This document shows, piece by piece, positions 1-6,813 of a stretch of DNA of 11,006 nt. The translations under genes were made by a program, and so were the position numbers. Each line of letters begins with the position of its first letter. Within the stretch, counting starts at the first letter, position 1. The stretch is from Alphaproteobacteria bacterium. GTDB taxonomy: Bacteria > Pseudomonadota > Alphaproteobacteria > Micavibrionales > Micavibrionaceae. The notes below the pieces were generated by a model. It made no database searches, was not told the DNA's origin, and saw nothing but the letters and a program-made list of their open reading frames with translations. The stretch spans positions 1 to 11,006 of the forward strand of contig JAUILO010000083.1 in NCBI GenBank assembly GCA_030432775.1. The letters are read 5' to 3'.

Positions 1-225
1 TCTGGCGTGGATAAGATCATTATTGATAACGATATTGCTCTTTATGTGCCAATCACAGATAGTTTTTTGATGTTTGGTATGATTATTGATCATGGCATGG
101 ATAACGTGGGTAACGAGCAATTTTTGTTCAGTAATCCTAACGAAGCCAGCCGTTGTGGTTGTGGTAAGTCTTTTGCTCTGGATGAAGCAACTGCGCAGCA
201 GTTCCATTCAACAAAAGCCGAGTAA
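1..225 (+). CDS. A-type Fe-S cluster carrier (HesB/IscA family), 5'-truncated
   Basis: This is the C-terminal part of an A-type iron-sulfur carrier, a small cytoplasmic protein that receives Fe-S clusters and passes them to apo-enzymes. The frame is open from the first base, so the true start lies outside the window; the GTG at 7 is the internal Val of the usual GV-hydrophobic strand, not a start. Visible family marks are the alternating strand around IIIDND, then F-x-N-P-N and CGCGKSF. The two cysteines encoded at 154-156 and 160-162 are the C-terminal pair of cluster ligands; the third family cysteine would lie upstream. About 74 residues remain of the roughly 105-120 usual. It converges on dusA. 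Whether it is IscA, ErpA or SufA cannot be decided from this end. Confidence 0.9.
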   Translation, partial: SGVDKIIIDNDIALYVPITDSFLMFGMIIDHGMDNVGNEQFLFSNPNEASRCGCGKSFALDEATAQQFHSTKAE

Positions 226-246
226 CAATAGACGAGTAACAATAGC
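219..246. repeat. 14-bp tandem duplication over the Fe-S carrier stop codon
   Basis: Two adjacent copies of CGAGTAACAATAGa/c (219-232 and 233-246) match at 13 of 14 positions. The stop codon TAA of the Fe-S carrier gene lies in the first copy; the second copy holds a TAA in the same context. This looks like a recent slippage duplication in the 3' end. No function is evident, and no clear terminator hairpin was seen in the 226-299 gap between the convergent genes. Confidence 0.7.
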
Positions 247-299
247 TCTGCCGACAGATAGCTTGCGCTTCAAGGTTTGTCAGTGGCTTTAATAATGCT

Positions 300-1328
300 T
301 TAGGCGTGTTCTTTTGTTACGTCGCTGTTTATTAAACCCGGATTAGGTATTTGCGCCAAGGCATCCAGTAATATGGATGCCTTTGTGTCTTTGAGGTGGG
401 CATTTTCGCTGATATAGCGTTTCCATGCGTTTGATCCGGCTTGTCCTTTATATAGGCCAAGCATATGACGGGTTATTGTTTTGGGTGGCGTGCCATATTT
501 TTCTGTTTGGTTTTGAATGTAAGGAACCATGCGTTCAGCGACCTCTGCGCGGGAGAGGGGGTTAGCATTACCAAATATGTCTCGCTCTATTTCGGCAAGA
601 AAATAGGGGTCTTGATAGGCTTGCCGTCCGATCATGACGCCGTCAAAATCCTCTATGGCGCTTTGCACATCTTCGCAGCTTTTAATGCCGCCATTCAAAA
701 TAATACGCAAATCGGGAAACAGGGTTTTGGCTTCTTGCACAATATCGTAACGCAATGGCGGTATTTCACGGTTTTCTTTAGGGCTTAGACCTTTAAGCCA
801 TGCTTTTCTAGCGTGTACGGTAAATTCTTCACATCCAGCATTAGAAACTTCTTTTAAGTATTTGGTTAAAAATGGTAATTCTTCTTCATTATCTATAGCA
901 ATGCGGCATTTAACTGTTACCGGAATGGTTGTGGCGTTTATCATTTTCGCTACACAATCAGAAACCAGTTCGGGCTGTGACATAAGGCAAGCGCCAAAAT
1001 TGCCGCTTTGTACGCGATCGCTCGGGCAGCCGCAATTCAAATTAACTTCATCATAACCGTAATCTTCGGCCATTTTCGCGCATTGTGCCAATGCTGCGGG
1101 GTCATCGCCACCCAATTGCAACACAACGGGATGTTCGGATGGATCAAAACGTAGAAAACGGTCACGATCACCATGAATAAGTGCGCCTGTTGTAACCATT
1201 TCTGTAAACAGCCGTATATTTGGCGATAAAAGCCGGTGAAAATAGCGGCAATGACGGTCTGTCCAGTCCATCATGGGGGCGACAGACACATATGGCTGGA
1301 TATTTGTGTTCTTTTTCTTTTGTTCCAT
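300..1328 (-). CDS. dusA: tRNA-dihydrouridine(20/20a) synthase DusA
   Basis: FMN-dependent, NADPH-using enzyme that reduces uridine to dihydrouridine in the tRNA D-loop; cytoplasmic. The 342-residue protein has the full TIM-barrel plan: the FMN-binding start VAPMMDWTD (residues 16-24), the active-site segment NLNCGCPSDRV with the expected catalytic Cys at 101, QSGNFGACLM just after it, and HARKAWLKGLSPKENR (172-187), which is characteristic of DusA rather than DusB or DusC. LNGGI (211-215) and GVMIGRQAY (230-238) form the phosphate-binding end of the FMN site, and a C-terminal helical domain follows. Length is normal for DusA. The ATG at 1326-1328 has no recognisable Shine-Dalgarno sequence, and a possible promoter ends only a few bases upstream, so the start is the least certain part. 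Transcribed divergently from sseA. Confidence 0.96.
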   Translation of the reverse strand: MEQKKKNTNIQPYVSVAPMMDWTDRHCRYFHRLLSPNIRLFTEMVTTGALIHGDRDRFLRFDPSEHPVVLQLGGDDPAALAQCAKMAEDYGYDEVNLNCGCPSDRVQSGNFGACLMSQPELVSDCVAKMINATTIPVTVKCRIAIDNEEELPFLTKYLKEVSNAGCEEFTVHARKAWLKGLSPKENREIPPLRYDIVQEAKTLFPDLRIILNGGIKSCEDVQSAIEDFDGVMIGRQAYQDPYFLAEIERDIFGNANPLSRAEVAERMVPYIQNQTEKYGTPPKTITRHMLGLYKGQAGSNAWKRYISENAHLKDTKASILLDALAQIPNPGLINSDVTKEHA

Positions 1329-1336
1329 GGCTGGTA

Positions 1337-1365
1337 TCTATACTGTATCAGAAGAAAAAATACAA
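1337..1365 (-). promoter_or_regulatory. Possible dusA promoter
   Basis: Read on the minus strand, TTGTAT (1360-1365) is followed by a 17-bp spacer and TATAGA (1337-1342). The -10 is reasonable and the -35 is poor. Initiation would fall near 1330, almost at the dusA start codon, giving a transcript with little or no leader. Prediction from consensus only. Confidence 0.35.
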
Positions 1366-1418
1366 AACTTTGTTACTGTATTTGTTATCAGCATAGCCTT
1401 AGCGCGCAGGAGCGACAC

Positions 1419-2351
1419 ATGACACATAGAGATCAGGTGCTTATCGAAGCGGAGTTGTTGAATGAATTATTGTTGGCGCAGTCTGGTGATGGTGGTGGTA
1501 GCTCCACGGTGAAGCTGGTGGATGCCTCTTACGGTATGGGGCCTTCGGGCTTTACCGGTTATCAGGCTTGCCAGTTGGAACGTATCGGTAATGCTGTTCA
1601 TTTTGATATAGATGATATTGCCGATGCTGGGCACCCACAGCCACATATGTTGCCGGATGCGTCGATCTTTGCGCAAAAGGTCGCTGCGCTTGGTATTTCC
1701 AGCGATGATACGGTCGTGGTGTATGATCAATCCGGTATGTTTATGTCGGCGGCGCGCGTGTGGTGGATGTTTAAATCATTCGGGCATAAGGATGTACGTG
1801 TATTAAATGGCGGATTTCCGTATTGGAAAATGCGCGGTTTTGATATCACTTCGGGGGCACAGATTGTTCAGTCCGGAAATTATGAAGCGGTGCTTGATGC
1901 TGCGCGGGTGATATCCAAGGAAGATTTGCTGGAAATTGTGAATGGTGGTTCTGGCGGCAGTGATAATGGCGCAGATAAAACTCAATTACCCGGTAATCTG
2001 TCTATTGTAGATGCAAGAGCGCGCGAGCGTTTTGATGGTCTGGTTGAAGAGCCGCGTCCTGGAATGCGTAAAGGCCATATTCCGGGTAGTCGCTGTATTC
2101 CGTTTATTTCACTGCTTGATCAAAATGATGGCCGGATGAAGGCTGAAGAGGAAATTCGCATGCTTGTTGCGTCGCTGACTGATAAAGATCAGGTGATCAG
2201 TAGTTGTGGAAGCGGCGTTACGGCCTGTGTTCTTGCGCTTGCTATGGCTAGTATAGGGCTGGATTATGTGCGGGTTTATGATGGTTCATGGTCAGAATGG
2301 GGGATGGATAATGGTGATACACCTGTTGAGGTCTCCGCCGTATTTGGCTAG
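1419..2351 (+). CDS. sseA: 3-mercaptopyruvate sulfurtransferase (tandem rhodanese domains)
   Basis: Two-domain rhodanese-family sulfurtransferase, expected to move sulfur from 3-mercaptopyruvate to an acceptor through a cysteine persulfide. The reading frame is open from 1236, but ATG 1419 is chosen because AGGAG (1408-1412) sits 6 nt before it and the protein then begins like its family, giving 310 residues. The N-terminal domain (about 1-145) carries VVVYDQSGMFMSAARVWWM and VLNGGFPYWK and lacks an active-site Cys, as usual. The C-terminal domain has VDARARERFDG (198-207), KGHIPGS (218-224) and the active loop CGSGVTA with catalytic Cys263. The CGSG form points to mercaptopyruvate rather than thiosulfate (CRKG) as donor. 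Two Gly/Ser/Asn-rich stretches (residues 21-30 and 175-192) look like inserted loops. A weak promoter-like TTGTTA at 1370 lies upstream. The SH3 gene follows after 32 nt. Confidence 0.92.
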   Translation: MTHRDQVLIEAELLNELLLAQSGDGGGSSTVKLVDASYGMGPSGFTGYQACQLERIGNAVHFDIDDIADAGHPQPHMLPDASIFAQKVAALGISSDDTVVVYDQSGMFMSAARVWWMFKSFGHKDVRVLNGGFPYWKMRGFDITSGAQIVQSGNYEAVLDAARVISKEDLLEIVNGGSGGSDNGADKTQLPGNLSIVDARARERFDGLVEEPRPGMRKGHIPGSRCIPFISLLDQNDGRMKAEEEIRMLVASLTDKDQVISSCGSGVTACVLALAMASIGLDYVRVYDGSWSEWGMDNGDTPVEVSAVFG

Positions 2352-2383
2352 TCTGCTGTATTGAATATCAAAGTGAGTGATTA

Positions 2384-2944
2384 ATGGTTTTTATTTCTGT
2401 GCGTTCGTTTTTTACCTTGATGCCGGTTTTTGTGGCGGTGGCTGTGCTGGCTTTATGTGTCGGTGCGCCAGCTTCTATGGCGCAAGATCAAGATAGTGAT
2501 GGCGCCAAGGTTAAAAGCTTCCGTGATACGGATTTGCCATTGCCGCGCTTTGTATCGCTGCGCTCGAATAAAACGCATATGCGCACTGGACCGGGGCAGC
2601 GCTACCCGATCAAATGGTTTTATCAACACGCCGGGCTTCCGGTCGAGATTATTCAGGAATTCGAGAACTGGCGAAAAATTCGTGACAACACAGGTGAGGT
2701 CGGCTGGGTACATAAATCGCTGCTATCAGGTCGTCGTACTGTGATTGTTATCGGTAGTGATGTTGTAAAAATTTACGATAAAAAATCGACCGATTCCAGC
2801 GTTGTTGCAAAGCTTGAACCGAATGTCACAGCCGAAATAGAAGAGTGCGTGCCCTTGCTTTGTGAGATAAAGGTCGGTGGCTATACCGGGTGGATTGAAA
2901 GAAAATTCATTTGGGGCATTTACGAACACGAAGAATTGAATTAA
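2384..2944 (+). CDS. Exported bacterial SH3-domain protein
   Basis: A 186-residue secreted protein of the alphaproteobacterial SH3 family (formerly DUF1058-like); such proteins are thought to act at the cell wall, but the exact role is unknown. Residues 1-33 form a signal peptide: a hydrophobic core (about 9-27) and a cleavage site after S-M-A33 before QDQD. The mature part has two SH3b-like units. The first (about 56-118) contains the diagnostic MRTGPGQRYP and GEVGWVHKSLL. The second (about 119-180) contains VVKIYDKKS, CVPLLCEIKV and a closing GYTGWIERKFIWGIY. Cys155 and Cys160 could form a disulfide in the periplasm. It probably shares a transcript with sseA (32-nt gap), although the ribosome-binding site (GTGAG about 8 nt upstream) is weak. 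No enzymatic residues are visible, so a binding or scaffolding role is inferred. Confidence 0.85.
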   Translation: MVFISVRSFFTLMPVFVAVAVLALCVGAPASMAQDQDSDGAKVKSFRDTDLPLPRFVSLRSNKTHMRTGPGQRYPIKWFYQHAGLPVEIIQEFENWRKIRDNTGEVGWVHKSLLSGRRTVIVIGSDVVKIYDKKSTDSSVVAKLEPNVTAEIEECVPLLCEIKVGGYTGWIERKFIWGIYEHEELN

Positions 2945-2967
2945 CCTAATAATACGATATTCGTCGT

Positions 2968-3000
2968 TTATCCACATACTTATCCACAAAACTATCCACT
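2968..3000 (+). promoter_or_regulatory. DnaA-box array: two perfect boxes and one degenerate, 12-bp period
   Basis: The perfect DnaA consensus TTATCCACA occurs at 2968-2976 and again at 2980-2988, both in the same orientation. A third copy, CTATCCACT (2992-3000), matches at 7 of 9 positions. The units start exactly 12 bp apart, so this is also a 12-bp tandem repeat. It sits in the 102-bp gap between the SH3 gene and the 324-aa gene, 47 nt before the latter's start codon. Such an array could be a DnaA-controlled promoter region, a DnaA titration site, or a small part of an origin. No AT-rich unwinding region and none of the gene neighbours typical of an alphaproteobacterial origin are visible here, so regulation or titration is the more cautious reading. 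Confidence 0.7.
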
Positions 3001-3046
3001 TTCCGGGCATTTTCATCCGCCCGAATCACCATTAAGGATTACAACC

Positions 3047-4021
3047 ATGTCGCATCGTGTGACAAAGGCTGAGTTTACAGCCAGCATATACCGCGCATTA
3101 ATGGCGCAAGCTTCTTTGAACGAAGAAGAGATTGACGGCATGCGTCTTGTCCAGATGATGTCGGGTATTTTGGTTGAAACATTATTGTTGTTCGATGACC
3201 CTGATGATGGTCTAGAGGCAAGTTATGCACGTCTGGCAGAACTTCTGGACACAGAACCTGCAGAAGGTCGTCTGGGATCTTTGGCTCTTCCGCCGGCATA
3301 TATTATTGATTACGAAACAGAGCATGGCCGTGCAGTGGCCAAGAATCTCTTCGAAGAATGGCTTTCATGCGGTTATGAATTTCATCAACTCGTTTTATTT
3401 GTTGTTCACAACATTATCGTGCGTATGGAGCAATCCGGCCAGTCACGCGCCGAAGTATTCCGTTTGTTTATAGAATGTACAAATCGCTGTATGGCATATG
3501 AAATCGCCGCGCAGGAGCTGTGTGATATCGTGATTGATAAAATGGTGTCTAACCTAGGGTGGTCACTCATGGAATGTGTAAGCGCACTTGGCGCATCTTC
3601 AGGCCGCGCTTTGGCTCTGTCGCAAGATGCATGTTCTTTATTTAGTATTCCATCTGTTCCCGATAAGCTTGATCAGGTTTCCTATGTTATGACGCAAGAA
3701 GCGGTAAGACTGGGCGTTCCTGCGGGAACAGACTGGCGTTTTGGGCTTGCGGCCAATGATTGTCATGTGAGTGCGCCGTTCGAGCTGATTGATCCGCTTG
3801 AAGGTGTGTGCCAGGAATTATTCCAGGCCATTAATTTAACCGGATATGTTAATCAATCTGTTGCCTATGCCAAGGCAGCAGGACGCATGCTTGCTATTGC
3901 TGCGGGCGGTGAAGAACCGGAAATTGAACCGGTTATTGCTAAGCCTTTAGCAATGGGCGCGATGACAGATACATATAAAACTGTCTGTCAGGTTGGCCGT
4001 GAAGGTATGTTGTCAATGTAG
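3047..4021 (+). CDS. Hypothetical protein, 324 aa, unrecognised family
   Basis: I do not recognise this protein. It starts at ATG 3047 with a good ribosome-binding site, AAGGA (3034-3038), 8 nt upstream. The sequence looks mainly alpha-helical and soluble: no signal peptide, no convincing transmembrane run, an acidic N-terminal part (NEEEID, FDDPDDGLEASY), and a Pro/Glu-rich linker near residues 288-300. It has nine scattered cysteines (108, 144, 148, 159, 177, 196, 239, 255, 314), without a CxxC pair or other metal-site pattern; C144-xxx-C148 is the closest pair. Codon use resembles its neighbours, so it appears resident. It lies directly downstream of the DnaA-box array and 128 bp upstream of fabA in the same direction, a spot where many alphaproteobacteria carry a Fur-family irr gene; it is not Fur-like. 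A regulatory or envelope-linked role would be speculation. Confidence 0.85.
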   Translation: MSHRVTKAEFTASIYRALMAQASLNEEEIDGMRLVQMMSGILVETLLLFDDPDDGLEASYARLAELLDTEPAEGRLGSLALPPAYIIDYETEHGRAVAKNLFEEWLSCGYEFHQLVLFVVHNIIVRMEQSGQSRAEVFRLFIECTNRCMAYEIAAQELCDIVIDKMVSNLGWSLMECVSALGASSGRALALSQDACSLFSIPSVPDKLDQVSYVMTQEAVRLGVPAGTDWRFGLAANDCHVSAPFELIDPLEGVCQELFQAINLTGYVNQSVAYAKAAGRMLAIAAGGEEPEIEPVIAKPLAMGAMTDTYKTVCQVGREGMLSM

Positions 4022-4103
4022 AAACGCTCAGGTGCGTATATTGATTTTAAATTCCATCTAACTATCAGAAAATACAAAGTTTTTCATTCCTGAATATCCT
4101 CTC

Positions 4104-4132
4104 TTGATATAGGGGGCAAACGTGCGTATAAA
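4104..4132 (+). promoter_or_regulatory. Sigma70-type promoter of the fabA-fabB-fabI operon
   Basis: TTGATA (4104-4109), a 17-bp spacer and TATAAA (4127-4132) give 5/6 and 5/6 matches to the sigma70 consensus, the best promoter match in the window. Initiation is expected near 4139. A short inverted repeat ATATC-N7-GATAT (4094-4110) overlaps the -35 and could be a regulator site. The 9-mer GTGCGTATA occurs here (4122-4130) and again 90 bp upstream (4032-4040). The rest of the 4022-4149 gap holds no other clear signal. Confidence 0.55.
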
Positions 4133-4149
4133 AAAGGTCAAAGTCACAA

Positions 4150-4689
4150 ATGAAAGTTAGTGAGATTATGAGTTTTGAACAAAAATCCAGCTATAGCTAT
4201 GACGAAATAATTGAATGTGGTCATGGTAATCTATTTGGTCCGGGTAATGCGCGTCTGCCGTTACCACCAATGCTTATGTTCGATAGAATAGTACAGGTTT
4301 CTGAATCTGGCGGCACTTACGATAAGGGGTTTATCGAGGCCGAATTTGATATCAATCCTGATCTTTGGTTTTTTAAATGCCACTTTGAATCAGATCCGGT
4401 TATGCCAGGCTGTTTAGGTCTTGATGCGTTATGGCAGCTTTTGGGATTTTACCTTGGCTGGACTGGTGCGCCAGGTTCTGGACGCGCGCTTGGCTTGGGC
4501 GAGTTGAAGTTAACTGGACAGGTATTGCCAGCCGTTAAACTCGTGAAATATAGAGTTGATATTAAACGTCTGATTAACCGTAAATTGGTTTTGGGCGTTG
4601 GCGAAGGCCAAATGTTTGCTGATGGCGAACTTATCTATGAAGCTAAAGATCTGAAGGTGGGTCTTTTTGACAATTCAGGAGCAGCTTAA
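4150..4689 (+). CDS. fabA: 3-hydroxydecanoyl-ACP dehydratase/isomerase FabA
   Basis: FabA dehydrates 3-hydroxydecanoyl-ACP and isomerises trans-2- to cis-3-decenoyl-ACP, the branch point of anaerobic unsaturated fatty acid synthesis; cytoplasmic, a hot-dog-fold homodimer. The sequence follows E. coli FabA closely along its length: ELFG-like NLFG near the start, LMFDRI, EAEFDINPDLWFFKCHF, DPVMPGCLGLDALWQLLGFYLGW, and LIYEAKDLKVGLF at the end. Numbered from ATG 4150 (179 aa), the catalytic residues are His78 and Asp92, equivalent to His70 and Asp84 of E. coli. The in-frame ATG at 4168 would give 173 aa, closer to the family length of about 172, and is compatible with the predicted transcription start near 4139; it may be the real start. 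The stop overlaps the fabB start by one base (TAATG). Confidence 0.97.
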   Translation: MKVSEIMSFEQKSSYSYDEIIECGHGNLFGPGNARLPLPPMLMFDRIVQVSESGGTYDKGFIEAEFDINPDLWFFKCHFESDPVMPGCLGLDALWQLLGFYLGWTGAPGSGRALGLGELKLTGQVLPAVKLVKYRVDIKRLINRKLVLGVGEGQMFADGELIYEAKDLKVGLFDNSGAA

Positions 4690-5930
4690 TGAGCGATAGA
4701 CCACTGCGCCGTGTCGTTGTGACCGGTATCGGGATTATTTCGTGTATTGGAAACTCCAAGGACGAGGTCTTGCAATCTCTAAAAGACGGGAAGTCAGGCA
4801 TTACATTTTCGCCGGAATATGCGGAAATGGGCTTTCGTTCACATGTACATGGCAAGCCGGATATCAATCTGGCTGAGGCGATTGATAAGCGTTTATTCCG
4901 TTTTATGGGTGATGCTGCTGCTTATACTCATTTATCAATGGAACAGGCTATTGCCGATTCAGGCCTAGAAGAAAAGGACATTATTAACGAGCGCACCGGC
5001 ATCATCGTCGGCTCTGGCGGTCCATCAACACGTGCGCAAGTGCTTGCAGCGGATGTAACCCGTGAAAAAGGGCCGAAACGTGTCGGTCCTTTTGCTGTAC
5101 CTAAAGCGATGTGTTCGACAACGTCGGCCACTGCGGCGACAAATTTCCAGATTAAGGGCGTGAATTACACGATCTCTTCTGCGTGTTCAACATCTGCACA
5201 TTGTATTGGCAATGCGGCAGAGCTTATCCAGTGGGGTAAGCAGGACGTTATGTTCGCAGGTGGCGGCGAGGAGCTAGACTGGACATTATCTGTGCTGTTT
5301 GACGCAATGGGCGCTATGTCTTCCAAATATAATGATACGCCGGAAAAAGCAGCACGTGCATATGATGCAAATCGTGATGGTTTTGTTATCTCCGGTGGTG
5401 GTGGCATTGTTGTGCTTGAAGAGCTTGAGCATGCCAAGGCACGTGGCGCGACTATCTATGGCGAGTTGACCGGTTACGGTGCAACGTCTGATGGTCATGA
5501 TATGGTTGCACCAAGCGGTGAAGGCGGCAAGCGCGCTATGATCAAGGCACTTGAGACTGTGAGTACACCCGTGACATACATTAACACACACGGCACATCA
5601 ACGCCTGTTGGGGATATTGGTGAACTTGATGCAATTCGCGAAGTGTTTGGCGATGCTGATTATAATATGCCGTATATCAGTGCGACAAAATCAATGACTG
5701 GTCATTCATTGGGCGGCACTGGTGTTCAAGAAGCGATATACAGTCTTTTGATGATGCAAAATAATTTTGTGGCTCCGAGCATTAATATCGAGGAGCTTGA
5801 CCCAGGTGCCGAAGGCCTTCCGATTGCGCGTGAGCGCGTGGACGGCGTAGAGCACAAAACAATAATTTCCAATAGTTTTGGATTTGGCGGGACCAATTGT
5901 ACGTTGGCATTCTCGCGTTATGACGATTAG
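4689..5930 (+). CDS. fabB: 3-oxoacyl-ACP synthase I FabB
   Basis: FabB condenses malonyl-ACP with acyl-ACP and is the elongating enzyme needed for unsaturated chains after FabA. The 413-residue thiolase-fold protein has the Cys-His-His set: Cys166 in ACSTSAHCIG, His301 in NTHGTSTPVGD and His339 in KSMTGHSLGGTG, with Lys334 just before. VTGIGIIS opens the N-terminal half and SNSFGFGGTN closes the C-terminal half. THGTSTPVGD rather than THGTSTPLGD-type variants, and the adjacent fabA, favour FabB over FabF. Translation is likely coupled to fabA: the start codon overlaps the fabA stop, and AGGAG (4677-4681) lies 7 nt upstream inside fabA. Confidence 0.97.
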   Translation: MSDRPLRRVVVTGIGIISCIGNSKDEVLQSLKDGKSGITFSPEYAEMGFRSHVHGKPDINLAEAIDKRLFRFMGDAAAYTHLSMEQAIADSGLEEKDIINERTGIIVGSGGPSTRAQVLAADVTREKGPKRVGPFAVPKAMCSTTSATAATNFQIKGVNYTISSACSTSAHCIGNAAELIQWGKQDVMFAGGGEELDWTLSVLFDAMGAMSSKYNDTPEKAARAYDANRDGFVISGGGGIVVLEELEHAKARGATIYGELTGYGATSDGHDMVAPSGEGGKRAMIKALETVSTPVTYINTHGTSTPVGDIGELDAIREVFGDADYNMPYISATKSMTGHSLGGTGVQEAIYSLLMMQNNFVAPSINIEELDPGAEGLPIARERVDGVEHKTIISNSFGFGGTNCTLAFSRYDD

Positions 5931-5948
5931 CAGAATGGTTTAAAAACA

Positions 5949-6773
5949 ATGACAATTATTGCATCTGATTTAATGAAGGGTAAGCGCGGCCTGATTATGG
6001 GGGTGGCGAATGAAAAGTCCATCGCTTGGGGGATGGCGCAGGCTCTGGCTGCAAACGGAGCTGAGCTTGCTTTTACTTATCAGGGCGATGCCTTCGGAAA
6101 ACGCGTAAAACCTTTGGCCGAGAGCGTTGGTTCTACGTTCTTGCTGGATTGTGATGTTTCAAAAGAAGAAGATCTTGATCGTGTTTTTGCTGAGATTGAA
6201 AAAGAGTGGGGTCAAATTGATTTCCTCGTTCATGCCATTGCGTATTCGGATAAAGAAGAGCTGAAAGGCCGTTATGTTGATACAAGCTTAAAGAATTTCC
6301 TGAATTCCATGCATATTTCCTGTTACTCGTTCACATCTGTTATGCGCCGCGCGCAGCCTTTAATGAAAGATGGCGGCTCTGCTGTTACGCTGACATATTA
6401 TGGCGCAGAAAAAGCAATGCCGAATTACAATGTGATGGGCGTTGCAAAAGCGGCGTTAGAGGCTTCTGTTCGTTATTTGGCGGCAGATCTTGGTGTTGAT
6501 GGTGTGCGTGTTAACGCGATTAGCGCAGGGCCAATGCGTACACTTGCAGGCGCAGTGATTGGTAATGCCAGAACAACATTCAAATATAATGTTGTCACAT
6601 CACCGCTGAAACGATCTGTTGAGCTTGAAGAATTGGGCGGCACAGCGCTTTACTTGTTATCTGATCTATCATCAGCGGTAACCGGCGAAGTCCATTATGT
6701 TGATTGTGGCTTTAATGCTGTGGGCATGCCACATCCGGATGTTCTGAAAACATTCGGTCAAAACGGTGATTAA
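5949..6773 (+). CDS. fabI: Enoyl-ACP reductase (NADH) FabI
   Basis: FabI catalyses the last, NAD(P)H-dependent step of each fatty acid elongation cycle and is the triclosan/isoniazid-class target. It is a 274-residue short-chain dehydrogenase-like protein: nucleotide-binding LIMGVANEKSIAWGMA (15-30), HAIAYSDKEELKGRYVDTS (95-113), then the active site with Tyr150, Tyr160 and Lys167 in the Y-x6-K arrangement (NYNVMGVAK), followed by VNAISAGPMRTLA and a C-terminal VDCGFNAVGMP. The position equal to E. coli Gly93 is Ala98. The start is fixed by the in-frame fabB stop at 5928-5930, with ATG 5949 the first codon available; its ribosome-binding site is poor, so translation may depend on the upstream genes (18-nt gap to fabB). 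Confidence 0.97.
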   Translation: MTIIASDLMKGKRGLIMGVANEKSIAWGMAQALAANGAELAFTYQGDAFGKRVKPLAESVGSTFLLDCDVSKEEDLDRVFAEIEKEWGQIDFLVHAIAYSDKEELKGRYVDTSLKNFLNSMHISCYSFTSVMRRAQPLMKDGGSAVTLTYYGAEKAMPNYNVMGVAKAALEASVRYLAADLGVDGVRVNAISAGPMRTLAGAVIGNARTTFKYNVVTSPLKRSVELEELGGTALYLLSDLSSAVTGEVHYVDCGFNAVGMPHPDVLKTFGQNGD

Positions 6774-6813
6774 TATTATCTATTTCATTAAGAAGTAATT
6801 GCAGGGCGTATGT

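Noticed and set aside
6..14. CGTGGATAA, 8/9 match to a reverse DnaA box
   Set aside because: Single imperfect copy inside the Fe-S carrier coding sequence, explained by the conserved protein strand.
86..292. 68-aa plus-strand frame over the Fe-S carrier gene
   Set aside because: It overlaps the conserved NPN/CGCG-coding frame and its sequence is low-quality (VVVVVSLLL), typical of a shadow frame.
1236..1418. Extended N-terminus of the sulfurtransferase frame overlapping dusA
   Set aside because: The frame is open but this part is antisense to conserved dusA codons, has no family similarity, and a good ribosome-binding site precedes ATG 1419.
2450..2461. Possible lipobox (LALC) in the SH3 protein signal peptide
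   Set aside because: The residue before Cys25 is Leu, which does not fit the lipobox, and a better signal peptidase I site (SMA before Q34) follows.
2945..3046. Full chromosomal origin at the DnaA boxes
   Set aside because: The gap is only 102 bp, lacks an evident AT-rich unwinding region, and the neighbours are not typical origin genes; only the boxes themselves can be supported.
5165..5591. Two antisense frames (90 and 101 aa) within fabB
   Set aside because: They lie wholly inside conserved fabB codons, one is a Ser-rich repeat of the shadow type, and neither has a ribosome-binding site or a recognisable domain.
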